Shown: piece after piece, positions 32,607 through 45,667 of the stretch
Layout of the letters: each line of letters starts with the position of its first letter
How positions within the stretch are numbered: position 1 is the stretch's first letter
Assembly: GCA_049517655.1 (NCBI GenBank)
Contig: JBEKRQ010000001.1
Span: 757,100 to 821,099, forward strand
Direction: 5' to 3'
Origin: UBA11358 sp049517655
GTDB lineage: Bacteria; Verrucomicrobiota; Verrucomicrobiia; Limisphaerales; UBA11358
Length of the DNA: 64,000 nucleotides
Notes under the pieces: model-generated
The model's input: the letters and a program-made list of their open reading frames with translations, nothing else
The model's database searches: none
What the model was told of the DNA's origin: nothing
Position numbers and translations under genes: made by a program

Positions 32607-33410
32607 ATGAAATCACCGCTGGAAAATAAATTGGTTTTGATCACCGGCGCATCGAGTGGATTTGGCGCAGCAGCAGCGCAGGCGTTTGGCGTCACGGGCG
32701 CAAAACTACTGCTGGGCGCGCGGCGCGTTGACCGTCTGAAAATAACAGCGGCAGAATCGCTCAAGGCCGGCGCAGCAGCAGCGCATTTTCACGAACTGGA
32801 CGTATCAAAAACTTCGAGCGTTGAATCATTCATTGCATGGGCGCGAGAGAAAATTGGAAGCCGGAAGTCAGAAACCGGAGGTCTGCATGTTTTGATCAAC
32901 AACGCCGGCGGCGCGCACGGCGTGGACACAATTGCCGAAGGCAAGGACGCGGATTGGGAAGCGATGATCCAGACAAACGTCCTCGGCCTGTTGCGCGTGA
33001 CGCGCGCGGCGTTGCCGCTCATGCCGCGCAACGCGGGCGCTAGCATTATCAACATCGGCTCGGTCGCCGGCCACACGGCTTACGAAGGCGGTGCGGTATA
33101 TTGCGCGGCGAAAGCGGGCGAACTGCAAATCACCGGCGCGCTGCGGTTGGAATTGCTCGGCACAGGTATTCGCGTCGGCACGGTGGATCCTGGTCTGGCA
33201 AAAACGGGATTTTCACTCGTGCGTTTCAAAGGCGACGCGGCGAGCGCGAAAAAGGTTTATGAAGGTACAAACCCGTTGACCGCTGAAGACATTGCGGAAA
33301 TTTTGGTCTGGGTCGCCAGCCGCCCACCGCATGTGAACATAGATGAACTGATTGTCAAACCCGTTGACCAAGCGGCGATTGGCAAAGTGTATCGGCGGTT
33401 GAAACGCTAA
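32607..33410 (+). CDS. Short-chain dehydrogenase/reductase, YdfG-like
   Basis: An NAD(P)-dependent oxidoreductase, probably acting on small hydroxy acids or alcohols such as 3-hydroxy acids or serine (YdfG-like, by overall pattern). It shows the cofactor motif TGASSGFG (about residues 12-19), NNAGG, the catalytic YCAAKAG with serine in NIGSVAG, and the C-terminal ELIVKPVDQ. The ATG at 32607 is right for the family. Residues about 82-91 (GSRKSETGG) before LHVLINNAGG look like a short insertion encoded by GGAAGCCGGAAGTCAGAAAC repeats. The gene's stop overlaps the convergent lptF/G-like stop by 4 bp. Confidence 0.9.
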   Translation: MKSPLENKLVLITGASSGFGAAAAQAFGVTGAKLLLGARRVDRLKITAAESLKAGAAAAHFHELDVSKTSSVESFIAWAREKIGSRKSETGGLHVLINNAGGAHGVDTIAEGKDADWEAMIQTNVLGLLRVTRAALPLMPRNAGASIINIGSVAGHTAYEGGAVYCAAKAGELQITGALRLELLGTGIRVGTVDPGLAKTGFSLVRFKGDAASAKKVYEGTNPLTAEDIAEILVWVASRPPHVNIDELIVKPVDQAAIGKVYRRLKR

Positions 33411-34612
33411 ATCCCGCGATTTGCGCGCCAAAGCAGCACCGCGCCGACGGCCTGAAAAATGAAATTCGGCACCCAGAAAATCAAGTGCGGCGCAAATTCC
33501 GGACGCGCGGACAATGATTCGCCAAGAATTACGAAGCTGTAGTAAATCAGCACCAGCACGAGGGCCATGGCAACGCCAACGTTCGTCTCGCGCCGATGCA
33601 CGCGAATGCCCAGCGGAATGCCAATGAGCGTAAATCCGAAACATGCAAAGGAAAACGCGATTTGCCGGTGCATTTCCACATGAATCGGCTCGGTCAAATC
33701 GGTTTGTTGCTTCGCGACCTCGCGAAGTTGCGCTTGTAATTCCGACGGCGATGCAGAAGCGGCAGGCGGCAGGCTGAATCGCTGTTCCAAGTCGCGCAGT
33801 TCATCCTGCAATTGCCAGAACGTCATGTCGCTGATTTTGGGTTTTAAAACCCGGTTTGTAGCCGCGTTCAGGTCAAAGTTCAACGTCAACATCGGGAATG
33901 AGGTGATTCCCACATGTGATCCATTCAACGTTACACTGCGGGCGTCGAACAAATGCAAAACGAGTTGTTTGTTTTTTGCGTCCGTCTCGAACTGGCCACG
34001 CGGCGCGCGCAAGGTTGTTTCCACGTTTGTCCCATTTTCGAGTTTGAAGATCATCACGCCCTGCAAATTGCCGTCGTGATTTTTTTCCACGTAAAAAATA
34101 TAACCCGGAAAATCGCGGATGAACCGGCCTTCAGGCAATCGGACGTTCATCAATTCAGAACGCGCGCGGGAGAGAAGCTTCTTGTAAGCGACGCGACAAT
34201 GGGGGCCAATGTCCATGTTGATCCAGGCGCTCACGCAGCAGCAAAGCAAACTCAGGAGCAAAATGGGCGTGATGAGTGACAGCAAACTGATGCCGCTGGC
34301 GCGCACAGCGGTAAGTTCCTGGTCGGCGCTGAAACGACCGAACACCAGCAGTGTCGCGGTGAGCAAACCCATTGGCAGCGCATATACCCAGACGAATGGA
34401 ATTAACAAGCCGATTGCTTTGAACGCTGTGCTGGGGCGCACCTGACCGTTGACAATCAACTTGAGGATTTCCTGGAGCACGTTGCCGAGTAACAACACAA
34501 AGGTGAATACCGCCACGGTCAACAACAATGAAGCGATCACCTGATACGTCAGATATTTCTGCAATGTTTTCACATTTGTCCGGCGCGGACGCGCAAACCC
34601 TAAAACGAACAC
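33407..34612 (-). CDS. LptF/LptG family permease (YjgP/YjgQ)
   Basis: An inner-membrane part of the LPS transport ABC complex LptB2FG. The 401-aa product starts near KTLQKYLTYQVIASLLLTVAVF and has about six helices: three at the N-terminus, a periplasmic beta domain from about 140 to 310, and three at the C-terminus (AFSFACFGFTLIGIPLGI, VGVAMALVLVLIYYSFVILG). A GTG at 34573 directly before KTLQKYL is an alternative start that fits other family members better than the ATG at 34612. LptF versus LptG cannot be told from this alone. It implies a Gram-negative envelope with LPS. Confidence 0.9.
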   Translation of the reverse strand: MFVLGFARPRRTNVKTLQKYLTYQVIASLLLTVAVFTFVLLLGNVLQEILKLIVNGQVRPSTAFKAIGLLIPFVWVYALPMGLLTATLLVFGRFSADQELTAVRASGISLLSLITPILLLSLLCCCVSAWINMDIGPHCRVAYKKLLSRARSELMNVRLPEGRFIRDFPGYIFYVEKNHDGNLQGVMIFKLENGTNVETTLRAPRGQFETDAKNKQLVLHLFDARSVTLNGSHVGITSFPMLTLNFDLNAATNRVLKPKISDMTFWQLQDELRDLEQRFSLPPAASASPSELQAQLREVAKQQTDLTEPIHVEMHRQIAFSFACFGFTLIGIPLGIRVHRRETNVGVAMALVLVLIYYSFVILGESLSARPEFAPHLIFWVPNFIFQAVGAVLLWRANRGI

Positions 34613-34760
34613 GCAAAATCTGAAATGTTAAAATACGATGGTGACCGGGATGGAATCATGCATCGCCACCGAATTTCCCTATCTATCTGGTGGTTTTCCA
34701 ACGTATGCAACCGGATGGAAAATAATTGCAAGAATGATGTTCTTCGGTTAAATTGCTGTC
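34613..34760. promoter_or_regulatory. Divergent upstream region of lptF/G-like and pocR/AraC genes
   Basis: The 148-bp AT-richer gap between divergent genes must contain both promoters. AT-rich hexamers occur near 34629-34640 and 34725-34755, but no pair with good spacing stands out. Confidence 0.3.
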
Positions 34761-35819
34761 GTGCAGACAATATTTGCTAAGCAAGACTTGGGCGACCATT
34801 CCGCTCAACTTCCTTTGCGCCAAGATGTTATTACTGCACCACGACTCCGACCGGCAATCACAGGCTCCGTTCTAACAACAAACAGATTTGTTTCCAAAGA
34901 CAAAACCCCTGTTGCCGCCCCGAATGGCAATGGTAACGGCAACGGCAACCATGCGTTGATCGAGGCGCTCCTCGGTTCAAAAATCTACCAGGATTACGAG
35001 CGTGCCTTCGGCGACATGACCGGATTGCCGGTGTCGTTGCAGCCGGTTGAAACATGGCAACTGCCGTATCATGGCCGGCGGAATGAAAATCCGTTTTGCG
35101 CCTTGATGGCGCAAAAAAGCCACGCTTGCGCGGCGTGTTTGCAGGTGCGCGAGCGGCTTTGTGAAAACGCCTCAACCGAACCGTGTACCATCATTTGTTC
35201 CTCCGGGCTCTGCGAGACGGCCGTGCCGGTGCGATTGAGCGATCGGTTGATTGGATTTCTCCAAACCGGACAGGTCTTCCGCAAAAAACCGGGCAGAGCG
35301 CAGTTTGAGCGGGTCGCCAGACAGGTCGCCGAATGGGGTTCAGACGTGGAACATGATGTTTTGAAGAAGGCCTACTTTTCCGGCAAGGTGGTGTCGCCCA
35401 AACAACATGAGTCAGTGGTGAAACTGCTCGCCATTTTTGCCCAGCACCTAGCAATGGTGAGCAATCAGGTCATCATCCAGCAGGAAAACGCCGAATCGCC
35501 GGTCATCACGCGCGCCAGGGATTACATTCGCGAACATCAGTCTGAAAAACTTTCGCTCGGCCAGGTCGCCAAAGCGGTCAACATGAGCGCCTTCTACTTT
35601 TGCAAAATGTTTAAAAAAGTCACCGGGGTCAATTTCACCGACTATCTTTCGCGCGTGCGCATCGAGAAAGCGAAAAACCTGCTGCTCAATCCCAACCTGC
35701 GCGTCAGTGAAATCGCATTTGAAGTCGGATTCCAATCACTCACGCATTTCAACCGCGTGTTCAAAAAGCTTCTGGGCCAATCCCCCACCGATTACCGCGC
35801 GCAATTGCTCGCCTATTGA
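34761..35819 (+). CDS. PocR-domain AraC-family transcriptional regulator
   Basis: A DNA-binding regulator with an N-terminal PocR sensor and a C-terminal AraC-type double helix-turn-helix. The PocR part (about residues 72-235) has a cysteine set HACAACLQVRERLC, then CTIICSSGLCETAVPV, suggestive of metal, Fe-S or redox sensing. The AraC part (about 250-350) reads ITRARDYIREHQSEKLSLGQVA, KMFKKVTGVNFTDYLSRVRI and SEIAFEVGFQSLTHFNRVFKK. Translation is taken from a GTG at 34761. PocR domains are known from 1,2-propanediol regulators; here the gene faces the acyl-CoA synthetase/PFOR genes, which it may control. Confidence 0.9.
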   Translation: MQTIFAKQDLGDHSAQLPLRQDVITAPRLRPAITGSVLTTNRFVSKDKTPVAAPNGNGNGNGNHALIEALLGSKIYQDYERAFGDMTGLPVSLQPVETWQLPYHGRRNENPFCALMAQKSHACAACLQVRERLCENASTEPCTIICSSGLCETAVPVRLSDRLIGFLQTGQVFRKKPGRAQFERVARQVAEWGSDVEHDVLKKAYFSGKVVSPKQHESVVKLLAIFAQHLAMVSNQVIIQQENAESPVITRARDYIREHQSEKLSLGQVAKAVNMSAFYFCKMFKKVTGVNFTDYLSRVRIEKAKNLLLNPNLRVSEIAFEVGFQSLTHFNRVFKKLLGQSPTDYRAQLLAY

Positions 35820-36046
35820 ACGCTGCGGCGATGCGAAAACACCTTTTCGCTGGTGTTCCGGGAGAATTCTCCTGTCACGCCGTGTTGAATGCCATCAACA
35901 CAAAAAAGGGAAAGGATTTGCCAAAGTCAGCGAAGCCGAACCGGTCTGGAACTGGCAATTTTTAAGTGTGAAATGAGTTGGTTGCCACCGACAAGTTTGA
36001 GATTATGATTTATGATTTGTAACCCATCTTAAGACCCCGGCATTCC
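35820..36046. promoter_or_regulatory. Intergenic region before the acyl-CoA synthetase gene
   Basis: 227 bp. A short hairpin AACACC...GGTGTT (35839-35858) and a palindrome GGAGAATTCTCC (35861-35872) follow the regulator gene; either could be an operator or a weak terminator. The stretch 36000-36020 is AT-rich (GATTATGATTTATGATTTG), suggesting a promoter for the next gene. Confidence 0.35.
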
Positions 36047-38809
36047 ATGCAGACCATGACAACAAGCCCAACTTCAAAGCGTCCAGAATCCGCCCGCGAC
36101 ATTTTACAGCAGACACGACAGCATCCACTTAAAGCCATTCTTGCACCCAAAACCGTCGCGGTCATCGGCGCGACGGAAAACCCGGGCACCGTCGGACGCA
36201 CGGTGTTTCAAAATCTCGGCCGCGGCGGGTTTGCAGGGACCGTTTATCCGGTCAACCCGAAGCGTCCCTCCGTGTTGGGTGTAAAGGCGTATCCTAATAT
36301 CGCCTCCGTGCCGGAAAAGGTGGACCTGGCGGTTATCTGCACGCCGGCGAAAACGGCGCCGAACCTCATCCATGAGTGCGTCGAGGCAGGTGTGCCGGGT
36401 GCTGTCATTATTTCCGCCGGCTTCAAGGAAACCGGTGCGGAAGGTGCCAAGCTTGAACAACAGATTCTCGCCGAGGCGCGACGCGGCGGGATGCGCATCG
36501 TCGGCCCGAACTGCCTCGGTATCATGATGCCGGGGATCGGGTTGAACGCCACGTTCGCCGCCGCCATTGCCAAGCCGGGCAATGTCGGTTTTCTAAGCCA
36601 AAGCGGCGCGCTGTGCACCGCGGTTCTCGACTGGAGTCTGAAGGAAAACGTCGGCTTCAGCGCGTTCATCTCCATCGGCTCCATGCTGGATGTCGGCTGG
36701 GGCGATTTGATTTATTATCTTGGCGATGATCCAAACACCAAGAGCATCGTCATTTACATGGAGACCATTGGCGATGCGCGTTCGTTCCTGTCCGCAGCCC
36801 GCGAAGTGGCGCTGACCAAGCCGATCATTGTCATCAAGCCCGGTCGCACCGAAGGCGCCGCCAAGGCGGCCGCTTCTCACACCGGTTCGCTGACCGGGAG
36901 CGACGACGTTCTTGAAGCCGCTTTCAAGCGTTGCGGCGTGCTGCGCGTGAACGACATCTCCGACCTGTTCCACCTATCGGAAGTGTTGGATCGACAACCC
37001 AGGCCCCGGGGCAACCGCATGACTATGATCACGAACGCCGGCGGCCCGGGCGTGCTGGCCACTGACGCGCTTATTACCAGTGGCGGCGCACTCGCTGAAG
37101 TTTCCAAAGACACCATTGAGGAACTGAACAAAATTCTTCCTGCAGCCTGGTCGCACAACAATCCCATTGATGTGTTGGGCGACGCCAGCGCCGAGGTTTA
37201 CGCCAAAACGCTGGAAATCGCGGGACGCGATCCGAACAGCGACGGTTTGCTTGTGATTCTGACGCCGCAGGCCATGACCGATTGCACCGGCACCGCGGAA
37301 AAGCTGGCAGCGTTCGGCCACATCGAAGGCAAGCCGGTGCTCGCGAGTTGGATGGGCGGCACCGACGTCGCCGCCGGTGTGCAGATCCTCAATGCCGCGG
37401 GCATTCCGACCTTCCTGTATCCCGACACCGCCGCACGAATGTTTACTTCCATGTGGCGCTATGCGGACAACCTCCGGGCGCTCTACGAAACCCCGGTGCC
37501 ATCCGCCAATCCCGCCGATCTCGAATCAGGCCGCGCCAGAGCCGGGGCTTTGATTGAATCGGTGAAAAAAGCCGGCCGCACAATCTTCACCGAGGCCGAA
37601 TCCAAGGAATTGCTTGCCTGCTATAATATTCCGACGGTGGTCACGAAGGTTGCCAGGACGGAAGTCCAAGCGGCCAAACTGGCCAGGGAAATCGGTTTTC
37701 CAACGGTACTGAAGCTTTATTCCGAAACCATCACTCACAAGACCGACGTAGGCGGCGTGCAGTTGAACCTGAAAGACGAGGCCGAGGTCTGCAAGGCGTT
37801 CAACGCGATCAAAACCGCCTGTACCGAAAAAGCCGGCGCCAAACATTTCCAAGGCGTCACCGTCCAGAAGATGATCAATTTGAGCGAAGGGTACGAAATC
37901 ATCCTCGGCAGCAGCATTGACCCGCAATTCGGGCCGGTGCTCCTCTTCGGCATGGGCGGCCAACTCGTCGAAGTGTTCAAGGACAAAGCCCTCGCCCTGC
38001 CGCCGTTGAACACCACGCTCGCACGCCGCATGATGGAGACGACGAAAATTTATCACGCGCTCAAGGGCGTCCGCGGCCGCAAGCCTGTGGACCTCGCCGC
38101 GCTGGAAAAACTGATGGTCGGCTTCAGCCAGCTCGTCGCCGAGCAACGCTGGATCAAGGAAATTGACATTAATCCGTTGTTCGCCTCCGCCGAGGATCTC
38201 GTAGCGCTGGACGCCCGCGTCATCCTGCACGATCCGAAGACGACGGAAGACAAACTGCCCCGGCTCGCCATCCGACCGTATCCGACGCAATACATGGCGC
38301 CGTGGAAGTTGAAAAACGGCACGGCGGTCATGATCCGCCCGATCCGGCCCGAAGACGAACCGCTGCTGGCGAAGTTTCACGAAACACTTTCCGAAGAGAG
38401 CGTTTATCGCCGCTATTCCAACCAGATCAAACTGGACCAGCGCATCGCGCACGAGTGGCTGACGCGCATTTGCTTCAACGATTACGACCGCGAAATCGCG
38501 CTCGTTGTCGAACGCAAGGATCCGCAAACCGGCCAATTAGAAATTCTTGGCGTAGGTCAGTTGAGCAAGGCGCGTGGTCTGAACGAAGCGGAATTCACGC
38601 TTTTGATCAGTGACCGTTGGCAGAAGCAGGGTTTCGGCACCGAGTTACTCAAGCGTCTCGTGCAAATTGGGCGCGACGAAAAGCTCGATCGCATTTTCGC
38701 GCATATCCCCCCTGACAACCACGCGATGATTCACGTGAGCAAAGAAGCCGGGTTCAAAATTGCACATGAGGCTGACAATCACGGTTCCACCGCTGAATAC
38801 ATTCTTTAA
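36047..38809 (+). CDS. ADP-forming acetyl/acyl-CoA synthetase (alpha+beta fused) with C-terminal GNAT domain
   Basis: The NDP-forming acyl-CoA synthetase makes acetate plus ATP from acetyl-CoA, ADP and Pi. Order: CoA-binding Rossmann domain (about residues 30-155, VAVIGATENPGTVG), ligase domain, the phosphohistidine loop KAAASHTGSLTGSD with H278 present, an ATP-grasp domain (about 500-730, PTVLKLYSETITHKTDVGGV), then a GNAT acetyltransferase domain (about 755-915, WQKQGFGTELLKRL). This is the PatZ/Pka layout. Because the catalytic histidine is kept, I favour a working synthetase plus a regulatory lysine acetyltransferase. The next gene, PFOR, begins 4 bp after its stop codon, which links the two functionally. 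Confidence 0.9.
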   Translation: MQTMTTSPTSKRPESARDILQQTRQHPLKAILAPKTVAVIGATENPGTVGRTVFQNLGRGGFAGTVYPVNPKRPSVLGVKAYPNIASVPEKVDLAVICTPAKTAPNLIHECVEAGVPGAVIISAGFKETGAEGAKLEQQILAEARRGGMRIVGPNCLGIMMPGIGLNATFAAAIAKPGNVGFLSQSGALCTAVLDWSLKENVGFSAFISIGSMLDVGWGDLIYYLGDDPNTKSIVIYMETIGDARSFLSAAREVALTKPIIVIKPGRTEGAAKAAASHTGSLTGSDDVLEAAFKRCGVLRVNDISDLFHLSEVLDRQPRPRGNRMTMITNAGGPGVLATDALITSGGALAEVSKDTIEELNKILPAAWSHNNPIDVLGDASAEVYAKTLEIAGRDPNSDGLLVILTPQAMTDCTGTAEKLAAFGHIEGKPVLASWMGGTDVAAGVQILNAAGIPTFLYPDTAARMFTSMWRYADNLRALYETPVPSANPADLESGRARAGALIESVKKAGRTIFTEAESKELLACYNIPTVVTKVARTEVQAAKLAREIGFPTVLKLYSETITHKTDVGGVQLNLKDEAEVCKAFNAIKTACTEKAGAKHFQGVTVQKMINLSEGYEIILGSSIDPQFGPVLLFGMGGQLVEVFKDKALALPPLNTTLARRMMETTKIYHALKGVRGRKPVDLAALEKLMVGFSQLVAEQRWIKEIDINPLFASAEDLVALDARVILHDPKTTEDKLPRLAIRPYPTQYMAPWKLKNGTAVMIRPIRPEDEPLLAKFHETLSEESVYRRYSNQIKLDQRIAHEWLTRICFNDYDREIALVVERKDPQTGQLEILGVGQLSKARGLNEAEFTLLISDRWQKQGFGTELLKRLVQIGRDEKLDRIFAHIPPDNHAMIHVSKEAGFKIAHEADNHGSTAEYIL

Positions 38810-38813
38810 TTTT

Positions 38814-42482
<3,669 letters not shown>

Positions 42483-42504
42483 GCTGGATAGTTCCAACAC
42501 CAAA

Positions 42505-42559
42505 GGTAGGGCGCGATGTCCCCATCGCGCCGCGGCGGGCTGAGACAGCCCCCCCTACC
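42505..42559. repeat. Family A palindromic repeat between nifJ and the DHOD-like gene
   Basis: GGTAGGGCGCGATGTCCCCA at the left, a GGCGGGCTGAGAC centre, and CCCCCCCTACC at the right. Closest to the copies in glnS and at 51326. Confidence 0.85.
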
Positions 42560-42573
42560 AACTGAAAAAAATT

Positions 42574-43569
42574 ATGGACCTAACAACGACTTATCTCGGT
42601 TTGAAACTGCGCACACCACTGGTGCCGTCGGCCTCGCCGCTATCGGAGGAAATTGACAGCATCAGAAACATGGAAGACGCCGGTGCGTCGGCGGTGGTGC
42701 TTTATTCCCTGTTTGAGGAGCAACTGCGCCAGGACCGTCTTGAACTGGCCCACCATCTCGAGCAAGGCACCGAAAGTTTCGCGGAGGCGCTCTCCTATTT
42801 TCCGAAATCCGAGGACTATCGCCTCGGTCCGGAGGAATACCTCAAACACATTGCCAATGCGAAGAAAGCCGTACGCATTCCCATCATCGCGAGCTTGAAC
42901 GGCTCATCCGCAGGCGGCTGGACGCACTACGCGAAACTGATCCAGCAGGCGGGCGCAGACGCATTGGAATTGAACATTTACCAAATTCCCACCGACACAA
43001 GTGTTCCGGCGGAAAAGATTGAACAAGGTTATCTTGAAATTCTGAAAGCGGTGAAATCCGAGGTCACGATTCCAGTAGCGGTGAAACTCAGCCCGTTCTT
43101 CACCAATTTTGCCCACATGGCCAAGCAACTTAACGAGGCCGGCGCGGACGGGCTGGTGCTGTTCAACCGGTTTTACCAGCCGGACATCGATCTGGATACA
43201 CTTGAGGTCAAACCCAACATTTTGTTGAGCACGCCGATGGCCATGCGCCTTCCACTGCGCTGGATTGCCATCCTTTACGGTCGTCTCCAGACCAGCTTGG
43301 CGGCCACCAGTGGCATCCATCGCGCAACCGACGTTTTGAAAATGCTCATGGCCGGCGCGGACGTGACAATGCTCTGCTCCGTGCTGATCCGGAACGGCGT
43401 CCAACAAATCAGCGTCATCGAACGCGAACTCGCCACGTGGATGGAAGAGCATGAATATGAATCCGTCTCGCAACTCAAGGGCAGTTTAAGCCAGAAAAAA
43501 TGCCCTGCGCCCAGCGCCTTCGAACGCGCACAATATATGCGGGCGCTTTCCAGTTATTCGGTGTCGTAA
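42574..43569 (+). CDS. Dihydroorotate-dehydrogenase-like flavoprotein
   Basis: A TIM-barrel, FMN-binding protein of the DHOD/PreA superfamily, 331 aa. Starts MDLTTTYLGLKLRTPLVPSA. It keeps the pattern NIYQIPTD (in place of the usual NxSCPN), VAVKLSPFF and GADGLVLFNR, and ends near the FMN-phosphate loop GADVTMLCSVLIRNG. The usual active-site Cys/Ser loop of DHODs is not obvious, so it may not act on dihydroorotate. Such genes are often found next to PFOR in anaerobes, as here (91-bp gap), which suggests a redox role linked to ferredoxin. Substrate unknown. Confidence 0.8.
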   Translation: MDLTTTYLGLKLRTPLVPSASPLSEEIDSIRNMEDAGASAVVLYSLFEEQLRQDRLELAHHLEQGTESFAEALSYFPKSEDYRLGPEEYLKHIANAKKAVRIPIIASLNGSSAGGWTHYAKLIQQAGADALELNIYQIPTDTSVPAEKIEQGYLEILKAVKSEVTIPVAVKLSPFFTNFAHMAKQLNEAGADGLVLFNRFYQPDIDLDTLEVKPNILLSTPMAMRLPLRWIAILYGRLQTSLAATSGIHRATDVLKMLMAGADVTMLCSVLIRNGVQQISVIERELATWMEEHEYESVSQLKGSLSQKKCPAPSAFERAQYMRALSSYSVS

Positions 43570-43768
43570 TCAAGTCTGCCTGGAGGAAAAACGCGGATTT
43601 TCTCAACGCAAAGACGCAGAGTGCGGAGTGAACCGCGAAGCGCAATCGCGCTGAAGGCGCGTGAAATCAGGGAATGGCGATACGCTGTCCCTCCCGGAAA
43701 TCTGTGGTTCAATTCTTTGTGTTCCTTTGCGGCAAGAGAGATTCGGAGGGACGCGTTCAAGCGCGTTT
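43570..43768. other. Gene-free gap between convergent genes
   Basis: 199 bp. It contains repeat-like text (CTCAACGCAAAGACGCAGAG and a GCGAAGCGCAATCGCGCT dyad) of the kind dispersed in related genomes. No coding potential was recognised. Confidence 0.5.
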
Positions 43769-44680
43769 TTAAAAAACTTCTGCTTTCAAACCGGTCACCT
43801 GCCGCACGGTCTGGGCAATGTTGGAAAGCGTTTTCAACGGCAGATGCCCGCACTCCGCGTGGGCCATGGGGCGCGTGGCGGAATAAATCTGCACCAGCGG
43901 AATTTGCGCACCGTTGTCCTTCAGTTCCTTGAGCCGCTGCACATATTGCACGATTTCTTCCGGCGACGGTTCTTCGCCGTTGATGGCGGGGAAAAGACTT
44001 TGAATGACCACCGGACGCTGGCGGGCGAGCTGAAGAATGTTGGAGAGGATTTTTTCCAGCGACGTATTTTTCAAACGGCAAACCTTGTTCAAATACTCCT
44101 GCGTGCCGCCGTCGAGCTTTACCCAAACTTCGTCGGACTTGGTAAAATGCCTCAAACTTTCCTGGATCTGCGGATGATCCAGTCCGGTGGCGTTCGTGAT
44201 CAACACAATTTTGAAAAATGGAAGTCCGCCCATCGCCCTGATATGAATCACTGCTTGCACCGCCTCGGCGAAATTCGGTGATAACGTCGGCTCCCCATCG
44301 CCGCTCAATGCCACGTGGCTCAACTGCAACAACTCATTCGGCAACGATTGATATTGCGGACGTTCGTGCAACCGGTTTTGCAGGACAAACGCCAGAGTCC
44401 TGTGCAGTTCCGTCGCCATGACGCCCGCGTCCAGTTTCATCTCCAGCGGCGGCGTGCGCCGATCCACCTCGCAGTATAAACAGTCGAAGTTGCAGTGTTT
44501 GTCCGGGTTCATGTTCACGCCCAGCGACAGGCCGCGCGCGCGCGACGAGAGGACCGCATAAACAAAGCGGTTGTTCAGAAAATCACGGGGCCGGTCGAAA
44601 GCGGCTTCGCGCGATGGTGCGTGCCTTTTCTTTTCCGGCAGTCCGGCTGCAGTCACGGTTTTGGCATGAATCTCTCCCAT
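43769..44680 (-). CDS. Radical SAM protein of unknown substrate
   Basis: An AdoMet radical enzyme: the cluster motif is CNFDCLYC (CX3CX2C) near residue 60, preceded by SLGVNMNPDKH. The barrel continues with HVALSGDGEPTLSPNF and LITNATGLDHPQI. At about 303 aa it resembles short radical SAM proteins such as MoaA-related wybutosine-synthesis-like or YfkAB-like proteins without an extra C-terminal cluster domain. ATG at 44680 has AGGA five bases upstream and is preferred over the one at 44698. Its position between PFOR/DHOD-like and hydrogenase genes may be incidental. Substrate not predictable. Confidence 0.8.
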   Translation of the reverse strand: MGEIHAKTVTAAGLPEKKRHAPSREAAFDRPRDFLNNRFVYAVLSSRARGLSLGVNMNPDKHCNFDCLYCEVDRRTPPLEMKLDAGVMATELHRTLAFVLQNRLHERPQYQSLPNELLQLSHVALSGDGEPTLSPNFAEAVQAVIHIRAMGGLPFFKIVLITNATGLDHPQIQESLRHFTKSDEVWVKLDGGTQEYLNKVCRLKNTSLEKILSNILQLARQRPVVIQSLFPAINGEEPSPEEIVQYVQRLKELKDNGAQIPLVQIYSATRPMAHAECGHLPLKTLSNIAQTVRQVTGLKAEVF

Positions 44681-44905
44681 AATTCCTGTCTGGCACATTA
44701 AACGCGCACCGACGAGGGAGCTACACGGTTATTGCCAAAAATTCGACATGCCTTGCAGGCGCAAAAGCAAGATTTCACAGGGCGATTCAACATCGCGAAC
44801 CACAACCGTCCCGTTTCGTAAATTTTGGCAAAGTAGAGACATCTTTTGGAAAAATCGCTCATCAATTGTTGGATAAAGAAACAATTTGTTATAAGCTGCG
44901 GGCGC

Positions 44906-45661
44906 ATGGGTAAAAAAAATGACCGGGTGTCCTGGATTAAAGGCGGCAATGCGCTTTGCTCAAATCCACCGCGCACAATGCCGGATCGAGTCTGGCGACT
45001 GGTGCTTTTGGGCGCACCGGGCGTCGGCAAGGGAACGCAGGCGAAATTGCTGCATGAACGATTGGGCGCCTGTCACCTTTCCACTGGCGACATCTTTCGC
45101 GCGGCCAAAATCTTGTCAGACCGTGAAAGAAGCCCCGCGTTAAATGACGCGTTGGAATACATGCGGCTCGGCAAGCTCGTGCCGGACGAAACCGTGCTGG
45201 ACATGGTACGCGAGCGTTTGCATTGCTTGCATTGCGCCAACGGTTTCCTGCTCGACGGCTTTCCGCGCACCGTCGCCCAAGCCGAAGCTTTGGAGAAAAT
45301 TCTGCGGGAGGAAAAACTGCCGTTGACTGCGGTGCTTAATTACGAGTTGCCGCTCGAAACAATTCTGTCACGGCTCGGTGGACGGCGTACTTGCTCTGGC
45401 TGCAAGGCGGTCTTTCACATCGTCAATATGCCGCCGCGAGTTGAAGGTGTTTGTGATTCTTGCGGCGCCAAACTTATCCTGCGCGAAGATGACCGCCCGG
45501 AATCGATCCGTGTGCGAATGGAAGCTTATGAAAAAAGCACCCGGCCGCTGATCGAATTCTACCAAAAACGCGGTGTGCTGGTTTCAATCACTGCGAAAGG
45601 CTCACCGGAAGAAATTTACCGGAGCACGATGAGCAAACTCGATGGTGTCATCGCAGCCTGA
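44906..45661 (+). CDS. adk: Adenylate kinase, long form with Cys4 LID
   Basis: Converts ATP plus AMP to 2 ADP. The Walker A motif is GAPGVGKGTQ, followed by HLSTGDIFRAA, the DGFPRTVAQAEAL NMP-binding block and the LID with CSGC...CDSC, a zinc-type LID. The conserved core starts at MPDRVWRLVLLG (ATG at 44978, giving 227 aa). The ATG at 44906 adds 24 residues (GKKNDRVSWIKGGNALC...) rich in W/G/C; I think it is a lineage-specific extension and chose it, but the shorter form is possible. The gene converges with hypE, with only 6 bp between stops. In this neighbourhood it would balance AMP released by PPDK. Confidence 0.88.
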   Translation: MGKKNDRVSWIKGGNALCSNPPRTMPDRVWRLVLLGAPGVGKGTQAKLLHERLGACHLSTGDIFRAAKILSDRERSPALNDALEYMRLGKLVPDETVLDMVRERLHCLHCANGFLLDGFPRTVAQAEALEKILREEKLPLTAVLNYELPLETILSRLGGRRTCSGCKAVFHIVNMPPRVEGVCDSCGAKLILREDDRPESIRVRMEAYEKSTRPLIEFYQKRGVLVSITAKGSPEEIYRSTMSKLDGVIAA

Positions 45662-45667
45662 CTTGAA

